Positions 45,684-54,593 are shown, numbered from the stretch's first letter. The stretch: DNA of 64,000 nucleotides from JBKHDT01 sp046541195 (GCA_046541195.1 JBKHDT010000002.1:1-64000), one strand, 5' to 3'. Numbers and translations are program-made. The notes: a model not told the origin generated them from the letters alone.

Positions 45684-45995
45684 TCAGGTACGGATCAGGG
45701 AGTTCTCGGAGGTCGGATCCATCGGGGAGGGCGCATAGTCATCGGGCTGGTCGTCATTGACCCATTGCAAACCGTCAACCACATACTTGAAGTGATACTC
45801 GCCGTCTTTCTCGAGATCCACCGTGATCGAGTAGCTGCCGTCCTTCTTGCGCTTGAGCGGATGGGCCTCAATCGACCAGGAGTTGAAATCTCCCGCCAGG
45901 TGAACGGTCTCACCCTCGCCAACGTGTTCCGGGGGCAGCGTGAACGTGACCTTGCACACCGGCTTGGTCTTCAGGTACTTCTTCTGGAGGCTCAT
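45684..45995 (-). CDS. Small stand-alone CBM48/isoamylase early-set domain protein
   Basis: The 103-residue protein consists of little more than one glycogen-binding-type immunoglobulin-like domain. The core ETVHLAGDFNSWS is followed by GSYSITVDLEKDGEYHFKYV and VDGLQWVNDDQPDDY, the hallmarks of the AMPK-beta/CBM48 fold. There is no catalytic domain and no signal peptide. A good ribosome site (AGGAG) precedes the ATG. It may bind glycogen or regulate a partner. It is upstream of the sugar-phosphate mutarotase on the same strand, separated by about 270 bases. Confidence 0.85.
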   Translation of the reverse strand: MSLQKKYLKTKPVCKVTFTLPPEHVGEGETVHLAGDFNSWSIEAHPLKRKKDGSYSITVDLEKDGEYHFKYVVDGLQWVNDDQPDDYAPSPMDPTSENSLIRT

Positions 45996-46110
45996 GGGCG
46001 TGTACTCCTGTGACTTTCTGGGACAGGCAACCGATGCCTATGGCGTGAGTTTAGAACAAATGCATGATCGGATTGTGACGATCTGCATGCACAACGCGAA
46101 AGTGGCTCGC

Positions 46111-46464
46111 TCAGCGCTCTGTCTGCGGGGCCCGGCGCAGGAGGGCCTTGTCGTCGATCAGGTCCAGCAGGCGCCGTTCGTTGATCATGCCGGCGGTCAC
46201 GAAAAGGATCAGCAGGATCAGCAACGCGCCCACCGCAAGCAGGAGCACCGGCGCCATCGCGGCCAGCAATGCCTGCGTGGAGGGCTCAAGCGTGCCGGCC
46301 TCGATCATTGCGAGCACCTCAAGCGGATTGACCAGCAGCGGCTGAAAAATGAACAGCGCCGCAAACAGACCAATGGTCAGCAGCACGAGCGCCACCGCAA
46401 TCCGCGGCCAGATTCGCACGAGCCGACGGCGCCGGCAAAGCATCGTCTCAAGATCCCTGACCAT
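46111..46464 (-). CDS. Small two-helix membrane protein of unknown function
   Basis: The 117-residue protein has two strong hydrophobic segments (about residues 20-42 and 70-92). Its basic N-terminus is LCRRRRLVRIWP, and its charged C-terminus is ERRLLDLIDDKALLRRAP. I know no family for it. It follows moaD by three bases, so the two are probably translated from one transcript. Confidence 0.7.
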   Translation of the reverse strand: MVRDLETMLCRRRRLVRIWPRIAVALVLLTIGLFAALFIFQPLLVNPLEVLAMIEAGTLEPSTQALLAAMAPVLLLAVGALLILLILFVTAGMINERRLLDLIDDKALLRRAPQTER

Positions 46465-46467
46465 GGC

Positions 46468-46713
46468 TCAGCCTCCTGTCACCGGGGGGAAGAAGGCCAC
46501 CTCGTCACCACCGCGGACCGGATGGTCGAACGCCACGTAATCGTGATTCACGGCCGCCAGCGTGTTGGCCGGCCGCTCGACGCCGGCCGACCTGTGCCAC
46601 ACGTCCTCGACGGTCAGACTGCTTTCGGATTCCGCGGACGCCACCTCGACCGAAGTCGCGTCGACCCCGACGAGCTCCCGCAGGCTGGCAAAAAACTTCA
46701 CCTTTATGTTCAT
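46468..46713 (-). CDS. moaD: Molybdopterin synthase small subunit MoaD
   Basis: The 81-residue ubiquitin-fold protein carries sulfur as a C-terminal thiocarboxylate for molybdopterin synthesis. It has the beta-grasp start MNIKVKFFASLRELVGVD, the conserved region LAAVNHDYVAFDHPVRGGDEVAFFPPV and the essential C-terminal Gly-Gly. The large subunit moaE and other moa genes are not in the window, which is unusual for moaD; the downstream gene is instead a small membrane protein. Confidence 0.87.
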   Translation of the reverse strand: MNIKVKFFASLRELVGVDATSVEVASAESESSLTVEDVWHRSAGVERPANTLAAVNHDYVAFDHPVRGGDEVAFFPPVTGG

Positions 46714-47142
46714 TCGTGTACCCTACCGATTGACTTTCGGGACTGTCGTGCCCGGCCCGTGCGCAGCAGGCCGCGAGGCCGCATGGCATACCGTCCGGTC
46801 CGGGTGCCCGCCGCCGGTTCATCCGGTTTTCGGGCCGGCGCTGCCGCGATTTTGCAGGCATGGAACGCGCCGCTTCCGGCTGGCGGCCCGCGGATTTGCC
46901 GGCAGGGCCGGGATCTTCTTCACCGATCCCGCCCGCCCCAATCCCGGCAACCAGAACTGCGGGCCGGCACATGGCACAGGCCACCGAATCGGGCAGCACG
47001 GACCGGACGTTTGGCGGCCCTGGCGCCCTGACGCGAACGCATGGCGAGGAGGCACCCGGCGTGACCGCGAGATGCGTCGCGGCGCCGAAGCCGGGTCGCG
47101 TCACGGCTGCAGAGCATACCAAGAACTGACCGGAGAGTTGCC
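46714..47142. other. Divergent intergenic region, no gene recognised
   Basis: About 430 bases lie between moaD (-) and the AsmA-like gene (+). Several GC-rich frames are open in both directions but share no family features. I see no repeats or clear promoter boxes. Confidence 0.5.
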
Positions 47143-49398
47143 ATGAATTGGCTGGGGCGCCTGTTCGTCTCCTTCCTCGCGATCCTCGTGCTGCTGGCCC
47201 TCGGCCTGCTCGCGCTGGCGGTCACCTTCGACCCGAACGATCACCGGGAACGAATTGCCCGGGCACTCTCCGGCCACCTGGGACAACCCGTGCGCATCGA
47301 GGGTGAACTGGCGCTTGAGGTCTATCCCTGGCTGGGCGTGACGAGCGGCCGGGTCCGGCTGGACAATCCCCCGGGGTTTTCGGACAACCCGATGCTCCAG
47401 GCGGACGGGCTTGAGGCACGCGCCGCGCTGCTGCCCCTTCTGCGCGGCGAGATCGTGCTGGATACCATCGTATTGCGGGCGCCGCGGCTGCGCCTGGAGC
47501 TTGATGGTCGCGGCGGGCACAACTGGTCCCCCCTGATCGGTCACCTGACGGGCGACACCGCGTCCGGACAAAGCCCGCCGGATCAGCCGGCCGCATCCAC
47601 CCGCCCCAGGGAGCTGGCGCTCGCCGGCATCGAAATCCGGGACGGACGGGTGCTGGTGGTCGACCCGATCCGGGAACGGCAGGTCGAGCTTGATGACATC
47701 CAGCTGGCCATCGGCGCCCTGCAACCCGGCCTGCCCGTGGACTTTCGACTTGACGGGCGACTTGAGGCCGACGCCCCGCAGCTGTCCGCGACCATGATGC
47801 TCTCCGGCCAGCTGCTCCAGGACGAGGAAGCCCTGCTGCTGATCTCGCCCCGCTTCCGGGCGGAGGGCCGGGCAACCGCCCCCTTGCCGGAACGATTCGA
47901 GATTGCGCTGGAATCCGAGTTCGCGCAGACCCTGCCGGATTCGGGCAGCTACCTGGTCGCAGACAGCCGAATGGAGGTTTCAGCCTCGGCCCTGCCCTGG
48001 CTGTCCTACCTCGACCTGGACCTTGACACCCGGATGACCGGCAACTGGCGGGCCGGAAGGCATCGGCTCGAAGGGCTGCAGGCCGGAGTTCTCATGCGCG
48101 GCCTGCCGATTCGCAGTGGCGAGCTGGCCATGGACATCGAGACGGGCATCGCCGTGGATCTGCCGAACGGGACCGCCCGGCTCCCGGATCTGGTCATGCG
48201 CAGCGACCCCGTCGTGCTCCGGGGCCAGTTCGACATCGCCGGACTCCTGGAGCCGGGACGCTGGCGACTCGGCGGCCCGATGCGCCTGGACCCGTTCAGC
48301 CCGAAGGCGCTGGCCCGAACCCTGAACCAGCCGGTGCCAAAAATGCGCGACGAGACTGCCCTGGAGCACTTCGCGCTTTCCGGCTACCTGGACGCCGACG
48401 CGCACCGCGTCAGCCTGTCCGAGGCGCGCCTGGAACTGGACGACCAGCTTCTGAAGGGCGAGCTCGGCCTCGGCGGCAGCAGCCTGCGTCACATTCGGGT
48501 GGCGCTTTCGACGCCGTTGCTGGACCTGGACCGCTACCTGCCGGCCGGCGAAGACGACCCCTCGCCCGAACCGCTGGCAGGTGCGCACCGGATGCCGCGC
48601 GGACTGGGCGGTTCACGGGCCGAACGAACCGATCAGCCCGTTCCGCTGCCCGTCGCCCTGCTCCGGAGCCTCGACACCGAGATCCGCCTCTCCGCGGACG
48701 TCATCCGGATATTCGACCAGCAGCTGGAGAATCTCACGGTTGTCTTCCGGGGCAGGGACGGCGAACTGGCCTTCGACCGACTGGACTTCAACGCCTACCG
48801 GGGCCTCGTCCGAAGCCAGAGCCATCTCGACCTGCGTGCCCAGGTGCCCGGATGGCGGCTGGCCATGGATGCCCGTCACGTCAGCCTGAGTCCGATGCTC
48901 GAGGCGTGGTTGCTCGAAGATCGGCTCGGCGGGGTCGCCGACCTGACCCTGGACCTTGAAACCACCGGGCAGCGACCGAGCGCCATGAAAGCCGGACTGG
49001 ACGGCCACCTGGAATTCAGGGTTACGGACGGGCATGTCGAAGGCATCGACCTGGACGGTCACATTGAAGGTCTGCGCAACCCGGAGAATACGCCCCGAAC
49101 GCCCGCGCTGCGGCACGAAACCCGGATCGGCTCGTTGTCCGGTACCGCCCGGATCCGCAACGGGCTGCTGCAAAGCGATGCGCTTTCCGGGGTGCTCGAC
49201 GACCTTCCGGTTCGCGGTCGCGGCGAAATCGACCTGGCACGCGACCGGCTCGACTACCAGCTTGAGATTGCCGCACCGGATGGCACTTTCGAGCACGCGG
49301 ACCGGCTGCTGCTGAAAGGACGCCTGGCCCACCCGCTGGTGACCACGGAACCCCGGCAACCGCCGCAGCCGGACAACACCCGGCTGCCGGCCCTCTAG
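47143..49398 (+). CDS. AsmA-family protein
   Basis: The 751-residue protein has an N-terminal membrane anchor (MNWLGRLFVSFLAILVLLAL). The AsmA N-terminal signature follows (RIARALSGHLGQPVRIEGEL, then YPWLGVTSGRVRLDNPPGF), with a long beta-rich periplasmic body. The C-terminal AsmA_2 region (GVADLTLDLETTGQRPS to GRGEIDLARDRLDYQLEI) is typical. AsmA-like proteins form elongated bridges involved in lipid transport to the outer membrane. It is 6 bases upstream of mutY, a common association in gammaproteobacteria. Confidence 0.9.
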   Translation: MNWLGRLFVSFLAILVLLALGLLALAVTFDPNDHRERIARALSGHLGQPVRIEGELALEVYPWLGVTSGRVRLDNPPGFSDNPMLQADGLEARAALLPLLRGEIVLDTIVLRAPRLRLELDGRGGHNWSPLIGHLTGDTASGQSPPDQPAASTRPRELALAGIEIRDGRVLVVDPIRERQVELDDIQLAIGALQPGLPVDFRLDGRLEADAPQLSATMMLSGQLLQDEEALLLISPRFRAEGRATAPLPERFEIALESEFAQTLPDSGSYLVADSRMEVSASALPWLSYLDLDLDTRMTGNWRAGRHRLEGLQAGVLMRGLPIRSGELAMDIETGIAVDLPNGTARLPDLVMRSDPVVLRGQFDIAGLLEPGRWRLGGPMRLDPFSPKALARTLNQPVPKMRDETALEHFALSGYLDADAHRVSLSEARLELDDQLLKGELGLGGSSLRHIRVALSTPLLDLDRYLPAGEDDPSPEPLAGAHRMPRGLGGSRAERTDQPVPLPVALLRSLDTEIRLSADVIRIFDQQLENLTVVFRGRDGELAFDRLDFNAYRGLVRSQSHLDLRAQVPGWRLAMDARHVSLSPMLEAWLLEDRLGGVADLTLDLETTGQRPSAMKAGLDGHLEFRVTDGHVEGIDLDGHIEGLRNPENTPRTPALRHETRIGSLSGTARIRNGLLQSDALSGVLDDLPVRGRGEIDLARDRLDYQLEIAAPDGTFEHADRLLLKGRLAHPLVTTEPRQPPQPDNTRLPAL

Positions 49399-49404
49399 AA
49401 TGCC

Positions 49405-50526
49405 GTGACCAACGACTTTGCCCGACGCCTGCTCGACTGGCACGCGCGACACGGTCGCCATGACCTGCCCTGGCAGCACCCCCGGACGCCGTATCGGGTC
49501 TGGGTTTCGGAAATCATGCTCCAGCAGACCCAGGTCACCACGGTCATCCGTTATTTCGAGCGGTTCATGGCGCGGTTCCCGGATCTGGCCTGCCTGGCGG
49601 CGGCCGATACCGATGAAATCATGGGCCTCTGGCAGGGACTCGGATACTATGCCCGGGCGCGCAACCTTCATCGGGCCGCGGAACTGATCGTCGCCCGGCA
49701 CGGCGGATGCTTTCCCCGGGATATCGAGCAGGTACAGGCCCTGCCGGGGATCGGCCGCTCCACGGCGGGCGCCATACTGGCCCAGGCGTTCGGGCAGCGC
49801 CATGCGATACTCGATGGCAACGTCAAGCGCGTGCTCGCGCGACACGAGGGTGTCGAGGGCGCCACCGAATCCGCGCCCATCCGGGATCGGCTCTGGCATC
49901 TGGCCGAGCGGTACACGCCTGATTCGGACCTGCCGGCCTACACGCAGGCCATCATGGATCTGGGCGCCACGATCTGTCGCCTGCGCAAGCCCGCCTGTGA
50001 ACTCTGCCCGGTGGCCGGCGACTGTGTCGCGCGACGAACCGGCCGCACCGGCGAATTGCCGACCCGTCCGGTACGCAAGGCCGTGCCGGTCCGTTCGGCC
50101 CGGCTGCTCTTGGTGCGCAGTCAGGCCGGGGTGCTGCTCGTCCGTCGGCCACCGACAGGCATCTGGGGTGGCCTGTGGAGCCTGCCCGAATGGCCGCAAG
50201 GCGACCTGCAGGGCGACCATGCCAATCCGGTCGGATGCCTGGGCCTGCGCGCTGCCGGCCCGCCGGTGGCGGTGGGACGATTCGCTCATCGCTTCACGCA
50301 CTTCGTGCTCGAGGCCGAGGTGTTCGCGGTCAACGCGACGGAACCAACGGACCAGGTCCGTGACCAAGGCGACTGGCGCTGGGTCCACAACGGCCCCGAC
50401 CAGGAAACGGGCATGCCGACCCCGGTGCGGCGATTCCTGGAAAACCTCGACACGGCGGCCCCGTGCAGCAGCCCGCGCAGGGAATCCGGGCGCGCAGGGA
50501 ACGCCCAATCCAAAGCAAAAACCTGA
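49405..50526 (+). CDS. mutY: A/G-specific adenine DNA glycosylase MutY
   Basis: MutY removes adenine mispaired with 8-oxoguanine. The 373-residue product has the helix-hairpin-helix motif LPGIGRSTAGAI. Catalytic Glu36 lies in SEIMLQQTQV and the Asp in ILDGNVKRVL. A [4Fe-4S] loop (CRLRKPACELCPVAGDC) and a C-terminal NUDIX-like 8-oxoG recognition domain (from about residue 230) follow. The start is GTG at 49405; no in-frame ATG lies between it and the conserved N-terminus. It is followed by yggX, as in many relatives. Confidence 0.95.
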   Translation: MTNDFARRLLDWHARHGRHDLPWQHPRTPYRVWVSEIMLQQTQVTTVIRYFERFMARFPDLACLAAADTDEIMGLWQGLGYYARARNLHRAAELIVARHGGCFPRDIEQVQALPGIGRSTAGAILAQAFGQRHAILDGNVKRVLARHEGVEGATESAPIRDRLWHLAERYTPDSDLPAYTQAIMDLGATICRLRKPACELCPVAGDCVARRTGRTGELPTRPVRKAVPVRSARLLLVRSQAGVLLVRRPPTGIWGGLWSLPEWPQGDLQGDHANPVGCLGLRAAGPPVAVGRFAHRFTHFVLEAEVFAVNATEPTDQVRDQGDWRWVHNGPDQETGMPTPVRRFLENLDTAAPCSSPRRESGRAGNAQSKAKT

Positions 50527-50538
50527 CGGGAGAAGAAC

Positions 50539-50811
50539 ATGACCAGAATGGTGCACTGCGTCCGGCTGGACCAGGAAGCCGAGGGACTCGACAAGCCGCC
50601 CTATCCGGGCGCGCTCGGGCAGCGGATCTTCGAGCAGGTCTCCCGGGCCGCCTGGCGCGAATGGCTCGGTCACCAGACGATGCTGATCAACGAGTATCGC
50701 CTGACCCCGGTGGACCCCAAGGCGCGCCAGTTTCTTGAGCAGGAGATGGAAAAGTTCTTCTTTGGGGGCGAGACGACACGCATCGAGGGCTATGTCCCCC
50801 CCGGGCAGTGA
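50539..50811 (+). CDS. yggX: Fe(2+)-trafficking / oxidative protection protein YggX
   Basis: The 90-residue protein begins MTRMVHCVRLDQEAEGLDKP and ends with FFFGGETTRIEGYVPP, matching YggX throughout, including the conserved Cys7. YggX protects Fe-S proteins and is linked to iron handling. The mutY-yggX pair is conserved; the spacing here is 12 bases. Confidence 0.95.
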   Translation: MTRMVHCVRLDQEAEGLDKPPYPGALGQRIFEQVSRAAWREWLGHQTMLINEYRLTPVDPKARQFLEQEMEKFFFGGETTRIEGYVPPGQ

Positions 50812-51128
50812 ACATGCCGGCCGGCCAAACGCCCGCATGACCGACCCGCCGTGACCGGCCGGGATTATCCGGGACCACCGGCGCAACAAAAAATGTGATC
50901 GACCCCAAAACACTTGTGCTGGCAAGGTTTTCCCTGATCGTCTAACTTCGAAAGGCTAAACCGACTCAGAAGCCGGAGCACTGGACCGGGCGCCGCCGAA
51001 ATTGCCTGCTGCCGGCGCACGCAGCCACGGCCCGGTCAGCTAAGGTCCCGTTCGACGGGCGCCAGGGTCCGCGCCCCGAGGAAACCGAAACAGGCCCGCA
51101 GCGGAGAACGCGAAAAGACGCCGCAAAC
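50812..51128. other. Intergenic region before the signalling island
   Basis: About 320 bases lie between yggX and the diguanylate cyclase gene. A less GC-rich patch at 50886-50960 (with aaaaaatg and cttgtgctggcaagg) is the likely promoter region of the island. I could not assign boxes with normal spacing. No gene is visible. Confidence 0.5.
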
Positions 51129-52124
51129 ATGCAAGAGATTTTTCGGCAACATCTGATCATCGAGTCGGATCTGCAGCAGTTCGCCGCCAATCTGCTCCTG
51201 GTGACCGACGTGCTGGGGATCGGGCGAATGCGCGCCGGCCGGGCGCTCAACCGGGTGTTCATGCAGGCAAGGCAACTCGGCGCGGGCCGCGGAGATCCGC
51301 TGTGGGCCGCGGTGCGTTTGCAGGGTCGGGAACTGGGCATTCACTGGGGTGACGACCGGCTCTACCAGAAGCTGTGGACGCTCGAAAAGGCTCCGCAGGC
51401 ACAGGGGGTGGCCGAGCTCCAGACCCGGCTTCGCGAGCAGACCCAGATCCTCAAGCCCGATCAGCTGGTGGCCCGAAACCGGGAAATGAACCGCCAGTTC
51501 GAACAGACCCGCAAGCGGCTGCACGAAGAAATCGATGCCATGCAGACGGCGCTCGCCCAGCGCCAGGAAGAGCTTCACAAGCTGATGCACCTGGCACAGA
51601 CCGATCCCTTGACCGGCCTGCTGAACCGGCGGGCCTTCGACCACCGATTCGAGGCCGCCTACAACCGGACCCAGCGCCAGAGTGGCGAGACCATGTGCCT
51701 GATCCTGCTGGATCTGGACGAGTTCAAGGCCCTGAACGACCGCTACGGACACCAGCAGGGCGATGTCTACCTTCAGAAAATGGCCAAGGCCATGAGCAAT
51801 GGCATTCGCAGCGAGGTGGACCTTTGCTTCCGGATCGGCGGTGACGAGTTCGCGATCCTGCTTTTTGCCGGCGCCAAGCTGGCCACACGCAAGTCCGAAC
51901 AGGTACTGGAAGACATGGGCGGCCGGGTCAGCATCGGAATCGCCTGTCTGGACAGTGCCTTGTCGGGCAAGCTCGACCACCATCAGTTCTTCGAACTGGC
52001 CGACAACGCCCTGTACACTTCCAAGCGCGAGGGACGTGGCCGGATCACCATGGCGCCCCGGGCCGATGGCTCGTCCGGCGAGGGGGCGCGGCAGGTACCG
52101 CCCGGGCACCGGCTGACAACATGA
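51129..52124 (+). CDS. Diguanylate cyclase (GGDEF) with a novel N-terminal domain
   Basis: The 331-residue cytosolic protein has an N-terminal region of about 100 residues that I cannot assign. A coiled coil follows (about 115-152), then a GGDEF domain whose signature GGDEF is intact at residues 237-241 with LILLDLDEFKALNDRYGH upstream. An active cyclase is expected. A canonical RxxD inhibitory site is not present at the usual distance; the local sequence is RSEVD. It overlaps the next gene (kinase-phosphatase fusion) by four bases, which ties cyclic di-GMP synthesis to the partner-switching proteins downstream. Confidence 0.9.
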   Translation: MQEIFRQHLIIESDLQQFAANLLLVTDVLGIGRMRAGRALNRVFMQARQLGAGRGDPLWAAVRLQGRELGIHWGDDRLYQKLWTLEKAPQAQGVAELQTRLREQTQILKPDQLVARNREMNRQFEQTRKRLHEEIDAMQTALAQRQEELHKLMHLAQTDPLTGLLNRRAFDHRFEAAYNRTQRQSGETMCLILLDLDEFKALNDRYGHQQGDVYLQKMAKAMSNGIRSEVDLCFRIGGDEFAILLFAGAKLATRKSEQVLEDMGGRVSIGIACLDSALSGKLDHHQFFELADNALYTSKREGRGRITMAPRADGSSGEGARQVPPGHRLTT

Positions 52125-53218
52125 ACGACGCGCCGAAGCGGGGCGCCCCCGGGCAATCCCCACACCTTGTCGACACCAGTCGCTGCACCCACCTGCTGTA
52201 CGAGTGCCCGATCGAGAACAGCAGCAGCGCACTCTCGCTGCGCGCCCGCCTTCTGGGGGTTGCGCAGCGCCTGGGGTTCCCGGAGAGTCGCCGCGAGGCC
52301 ATGGCCCTGGTGGTCATGGAGATGGCCAGCAACCAGCTCAAGTACGCGCAGGGCCGGGGCACCGTACAGATCTGGGAACAGCCCGGGCCGTTCCTCGACA
52401 TCTTTGCCCTCGATTATGGCCCGGGCATCCACGACCTGGCGCTCGCCAGCGAGGACGGTTACTCGTCTTCCGAAACACTCGGCAAGGGTCTCGGCAGCAT
52501 CCGGAGGCTGAGTGACGAGTTGCAGGTCTATACGCGCACCCAGCAGCCGGACACGCCCCGCAAGTGGACCGGCACGGCGCTCCTGGCCCGTTTCTGGCCC
52601 ACCGCCCGGCGCCCACAGCCATGGCCCCGCGGCATTGGGGTGGGGCTGTACAGCCGGTCACTGGCCGATGACCGCCACAATGGCGACATCATTTACCTGC
52701 GTACATCGGATGAGGGGCTGCGCTGGCTCCACCTGGACGGACTCGGCCACGGGCGCGAGGCACGGGACACCACGGCCCGACTCGACTACAACGTGCTGAT
52801 GCGGCGCAGTGTGCGCGAACTGATCGAGGCGACAGATCGCTACCTGGTCGGCAGTCGGGGTGCCGTGGGCATCGCGGCAGATGCCCGTCCGGCGCTGGGC
52901 GAGTACCGCCTGTCCGGCATCGGGGACATGTACGCACAGGTCTATGACGCCCGTCCCCAGGAAACCCAGTGGCTGTTCTTTCCCTCGGGCGTGCTGGGCA
53001 AGGAGCACAAGCAGGCCGTGGAGATCCAGGGCCGGCTGGCGCGCGACAATCTGCTGATCACGGCCAGCGACGGCATCCGGCGCAACTGGGATGAGCAGTC
53101 ACTGCCAGGCCTGTTCAGGCTTGATCCGCAACTGATCGCCTACGTCATCGGCAGTATCATGGGACGCATGTCCGACGACCAGTCGCTCTGCGTCGTCCGC
53201 GCGGAAGGTGCGGGTTGA
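52121..53218 (+). CDS. Fusion of an RsbT-like kinase and an RsbX-like phosphatase
   Basis: The 365-residue product joins two modules. Residues about 25-160 form a GHKL ATPase of the RsbT type, with N box EMASNQLKYA (Asn71), G1 box DYGPGI (Asp98) and G2 region GKGLGS (121-126). Residues about 170-362 form a PP2C-type SpoIIE/RsbX phosphatase. Its metal ligands are in place: GD at 188-189, DGLGHG with Asp206, SDG with Asp317, and DD at 352-353. In the classical stressosome these are separate proteins with opposite actions. The gene overlaps the cyclase upstream and is followed by an RsbR-like gene. Confidence 0.85.
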   Translation: MNDAPKRGAPGQSPHLVDTSRCTHLLYECPIENSSSALSLRARLLGVAQRLGFPESRREAMALVVMEMASNQLKYAQGRGTVQIWEQPGPFLDIFALDYGPGIHDLALASEDGYSSSETLGKGLGSIRRLSDELQVYTRTQQPDTPRKWTGTALLARFWPTARRPQPWPRGIGVGLYSRSLADDRHNGDIIYLRTSDEGLRWLHLDGLGHGREARDTTARLDYNVLMRRSVRELIEATDRYLVGSRGAVGIAADARPALGEYRLSGIGDMYAQVYDARPQETQWLFFPSGVLGKEHKQAVEIQGRLARDNLLITASDGIRRNWDEQSLPGLFRLDPQLIAYVIGSIMGRMSDDQSLCVVRAEGAG

Positions 53219-53314
53219 TCCGCCCGGCGACCTGTCGGCCGCCGCGCCGTGTCGCCGGGGCCGGTGCGCAGGCCGGGCAACAACGACAACAAGACACACG
53301 GGAGAGTCCTCGAC

Positions 53315-54187
53315 ATGAGCCAAGAGCACCTGACTGAACGCCTGAAGGCCCTGTTCGCCCTGAAGATCGAGCATGTCGCGCCGGCACTGGAACAGCCGGC
53401 CCGGCAATTCTTCGGGGGCGTGCACGGACTGCTCGACGAGCACGAGATCTCCGATCTGAGCCTGGAGCTGCAGCACCTGATCGGCGGGCTCCTGGCCGCG
53501 CGAGACCCCTTCGACCGGGAATCGGCGGAATTTCTCGCACTGGAAACCTTCTTCGTGAACCTCTCGCGCAAGATCCTTACCCGCGGGGGGGACGTGGAGG
53601 ACATCGTCCGCTACACCCAGGGACTCCAGAACGTCCTGATCCAGGGGCTGGAACACGAGGCGGGCGTCGAATTCACCAAGTCCCGCTCGGTGCTGCTGTT
53701 CTTCTCCCGCCATTTCACGGAACTGATTCTGGCAGTGTTCCGCACCTACCTGCACCAGAAAGACGAAACCATCCGGATGCAGGAATCGGAGATCCGCGAG
53801 ACGGCCACGCCAATCACGGAAATCTGGGACGGCGTGCTCACCCTGCCGGTGATCGGCTCGCTGGACTCGAACCGCACCATGCTGGTCATGGAGGCCCTGC
53901 TCAACTATATCGCCCGGGAGCACAGCAAGGTGGTGGTCATGGACCTGACCGGGGTCAGCAATATCGACTCGCAGGTTTCCCACCACCTGATCCAGATGGT
54001 CCGCGCGATCCAGCTGATGGGCGCCCAGGCCATCCTGACCGGCATCCGTCCGGAAATTGCGCGGGCCCTGACGATGCTCAACATCGACCTGGGCGATATC
54101 TGCACGCGCGGCAGCCTGTCGGACGGCCTGAAGGAAGCCTTCGCACGGCTGGGGATCAAGGTGACGCCTGCCGAGAGCGGTTCCTGA
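53315..54187 (+). CDS. RsbR-like stressosome STAS protein
   Basis: The 290-residue protein has a helical N-terminal sensor-like domain (about 1-150), a linker helix, and a C-terminal STAS domain beginning ITEIWDGVLTLPVIGSLDSN. The two phospho-acceptor positions of RsbR are kept: Thr165 in ETATP (equivalent to Thr171 of RsbRA) and Ser219 in NIDSQ (equivalent to Thr205). VSHHLIQ follows, as in RsbR. The start at 53315 has a ribosome site (gggag); the frame is open 66 bases further up. It lies between the kinase-phosphatase fusion and a small STAS gene. Confidence 0.85.
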   Translation: MSQEHLTERLKALFALKIEHVAPALEQPARQFFGGVHGLLDEHEISDLSLELQHLIGGLLAARDPFDRESAEFLALETFFVNLSRKILTRGGDVEDIVRYTQGLQNVLIQGLEHEAGVEFTKSRSVLLFFSRHFTELILAVFRTYLHQKDETIRMQESEIRETATPITEIWDGVLTLPVIGSLDSNRTMLVMEALLNYIAREHSKVVVMDLTGVSNIDSQVSHHLIQMVRAIQLMGAQAILTGIRPEIARALTMLNIDLGDICTRGSLSDGLKEAFARLGIKVTPAESGS

Positions 54188-54203
54188 GGTCGGCGGGCGC
54201 ATC

Positions 54204-54539
54204 ATGCAGGGGATTCACCTGACCAAACTGGGGAACGACCGGGTCCTGCTCGAACCCCATCACGGGGTCAACCCGGCCAGCCCGGACGACGGCATGGACC
54301 GGATCCTGACGGCGCTTCAGGCCAGCCGGGCGCGCAACGTGTACTACGATCTGGCCCAGGTGACCCTGGTCGACCCGGTCTACTACCATTTCCTGAACCA
54401 GCTGGCCGCCGGATGCCATGCCCTGGGCATGACCCTGACCTGCATCAACATGGCGCCGCAGGCCGCGTTCGCACTGGCGGCGCACATGGAGCAGCCGCCC
54501 CGTTTTCAGAGCGCCCTGACGCTTGAGGACGCGCCCTGA
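54204..54539 (+). CDS. Small RsbS-like STAS protein lacking the phosphoserine
   Basis: The 111-residue protein has the size and layout of RsbS. VYYDLAQVTLVDPVYYHFLN corresponds to the strand and helix carrying the phospho-acceptor, and LGMTLTCINMAPQAAFALA to the following strand and helix. At the position of RsbS Ser59 (after the conserved Asp57) stands Pro58, so phosphorylation there is impossible. The family call is inference from the fold pattern and from its position 16 bases after the rsbR-like gene. Confidence 0.65.
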   Translation: MQGIHLTKLGNDRVLLEPHHGVNPASPDDGMDRILTALQASRARNVYYDLAQVTLVDPVYYHFLNQLAAGCHALGMTLTCINMAPQAAFALAAHMEQPPRFQSALTLEDAP

Positions 54540-54593
54540 CCAGAAGCCTGCAAAACCTGCGCGGAACGCCTTGCGCGACCACACGGCGGTCGC

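Noticed and set aside
46020..46085. Imperfect repeat gcatgatc / gatctgcatgc as an operator
   Set aside because: The match is short and imperfect, lies at the end of a gene rather than in front of one, and has no counterpart elsewhere in the window.
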